Source: an uncultured Anaerobutyricum sp. (lineage in GTDB: Bacteria; Bacillota; Clostridia; Lachnospirales; Lachnospiraceae). From it: a stretch of 42,015 nucleotides of DNA. This document shows positions 41,933 through 42,015 of this stretch, in pieces. Where the stretch lies: positions 1-42,015 of the forward strand of contig NZ_CAKRCF010000029.1 in NCBI RefSeq assembly GCF_934307085.1. The letters run 5' to 3'. The first letter of the stretch is position 1; the number at the start of each line of letters is the position of its first letter. Position numbers and translations under genes: made by a program. The notes under the pieces are model-generated. The model was not told where the DNA came from, did not search any database, and saw only the letters and a program-made list of their open reading frames with translations.

Positions 41933-42015
41933 CTATGGAAAAAGGAAATGGTGAAAGTATCGCCAGGAACCGTTAAAAACCGTCTAAAATCACTTCAAAT
42001 TGAGTATTACTCAAG

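Noticed and set aside
1..42015. CRISPR arrays, tRNA or rRNA genes, phage genes
   Set aside because: No regularly spaced direct repeats, cloverleaf-type sequences or phage-type genes were seen while reading through.

Overview
The window looks like a chromosomal segment from a low-GC member of the Clostridia, most likely family Lachnospiraceae. The grounds are a single-chain glycyl-tRNA synthetase, a type III glutamine synthetase, CodY, an iron-sulfur type PurF with a propeptide, a clostridial rnfCDGEAB order, a YlmC/YmxH sporulation-type PRC-barrel protein and AGGAGG ribosome binding sites. An Anaerobutyricum/Eubacterium hallii-like genome would fit, but the species cannot be fixed from sequence reading alone. 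All 32 genes I support lie on the + strand.

Layout. 3-905: 3' end of glyS. 1320-3428: glnN behind a leader with an internal terminator hairpin. 3475-3592: a large nested inverted repeat. 3768-10386: folC, folP, folB-folK fusion, pheA and an LTA-synthase-like membrane sulfatase, tightly packed and probably one transcript (folate and phenylalanine synthesis, then envelope polymer). 10498-15426: Ppx/GppA phosphatase, polyphosphate kinase and a GH3 lipoprotein. 15716-21895: purF, purB, a MurJ/SpoVB-type flippase and purA, so three of four genes serve purine synthesis. 22049-23450: a GT2 glycosyltransferase overlapping a small NusG-domain-II membrane protein. 23777-28851: the complete Rnf ion-translocating ferredoxin:NAD oxidoreductase. 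29136-31073: an alpha/beta hydrolase lacking its catalytic serine, a Cys-rich YlmC protein and nrdR. 31258-36371: yifB, dprA and topA. 36372-36957: a 586-base non-coding stretch with a 27-bp inverted repeat. 36970-41807: codY, a DUF262 protein, rpsB and tsf.

Most of the window is housekeeping. The items that stand out are: (1) a stand-alone DUF262 protein inserted between codY and rpsB, whose N-terminal IPEIQRPFVW and DGQQR motifs are intact but whose C-terminal nuclease motif reads YQILP where HHIFP is expected; (2) an alpha/beta hydrolase with GHGMGS in place of GHSMGS and a changed oxyanion loop, with Asp and His kept; (3) an RnfE with an added tail carrying a ferredoxin-like CX2CX2CX3C motif; (4) two unrelated large nested hairpins, at 3475-3592 and 36437-36591; (5) an attenuator-like leader before glnN; (6) five co-oriented intergenic copies of a repeat beginning GTGTTTGAAAAAT. 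I see no CRISPR array, tRNA, rRNA, phage or complete insertion sequence. No finding has been checked by a database search, and promoter and terminator calls rest on pattern matching only.
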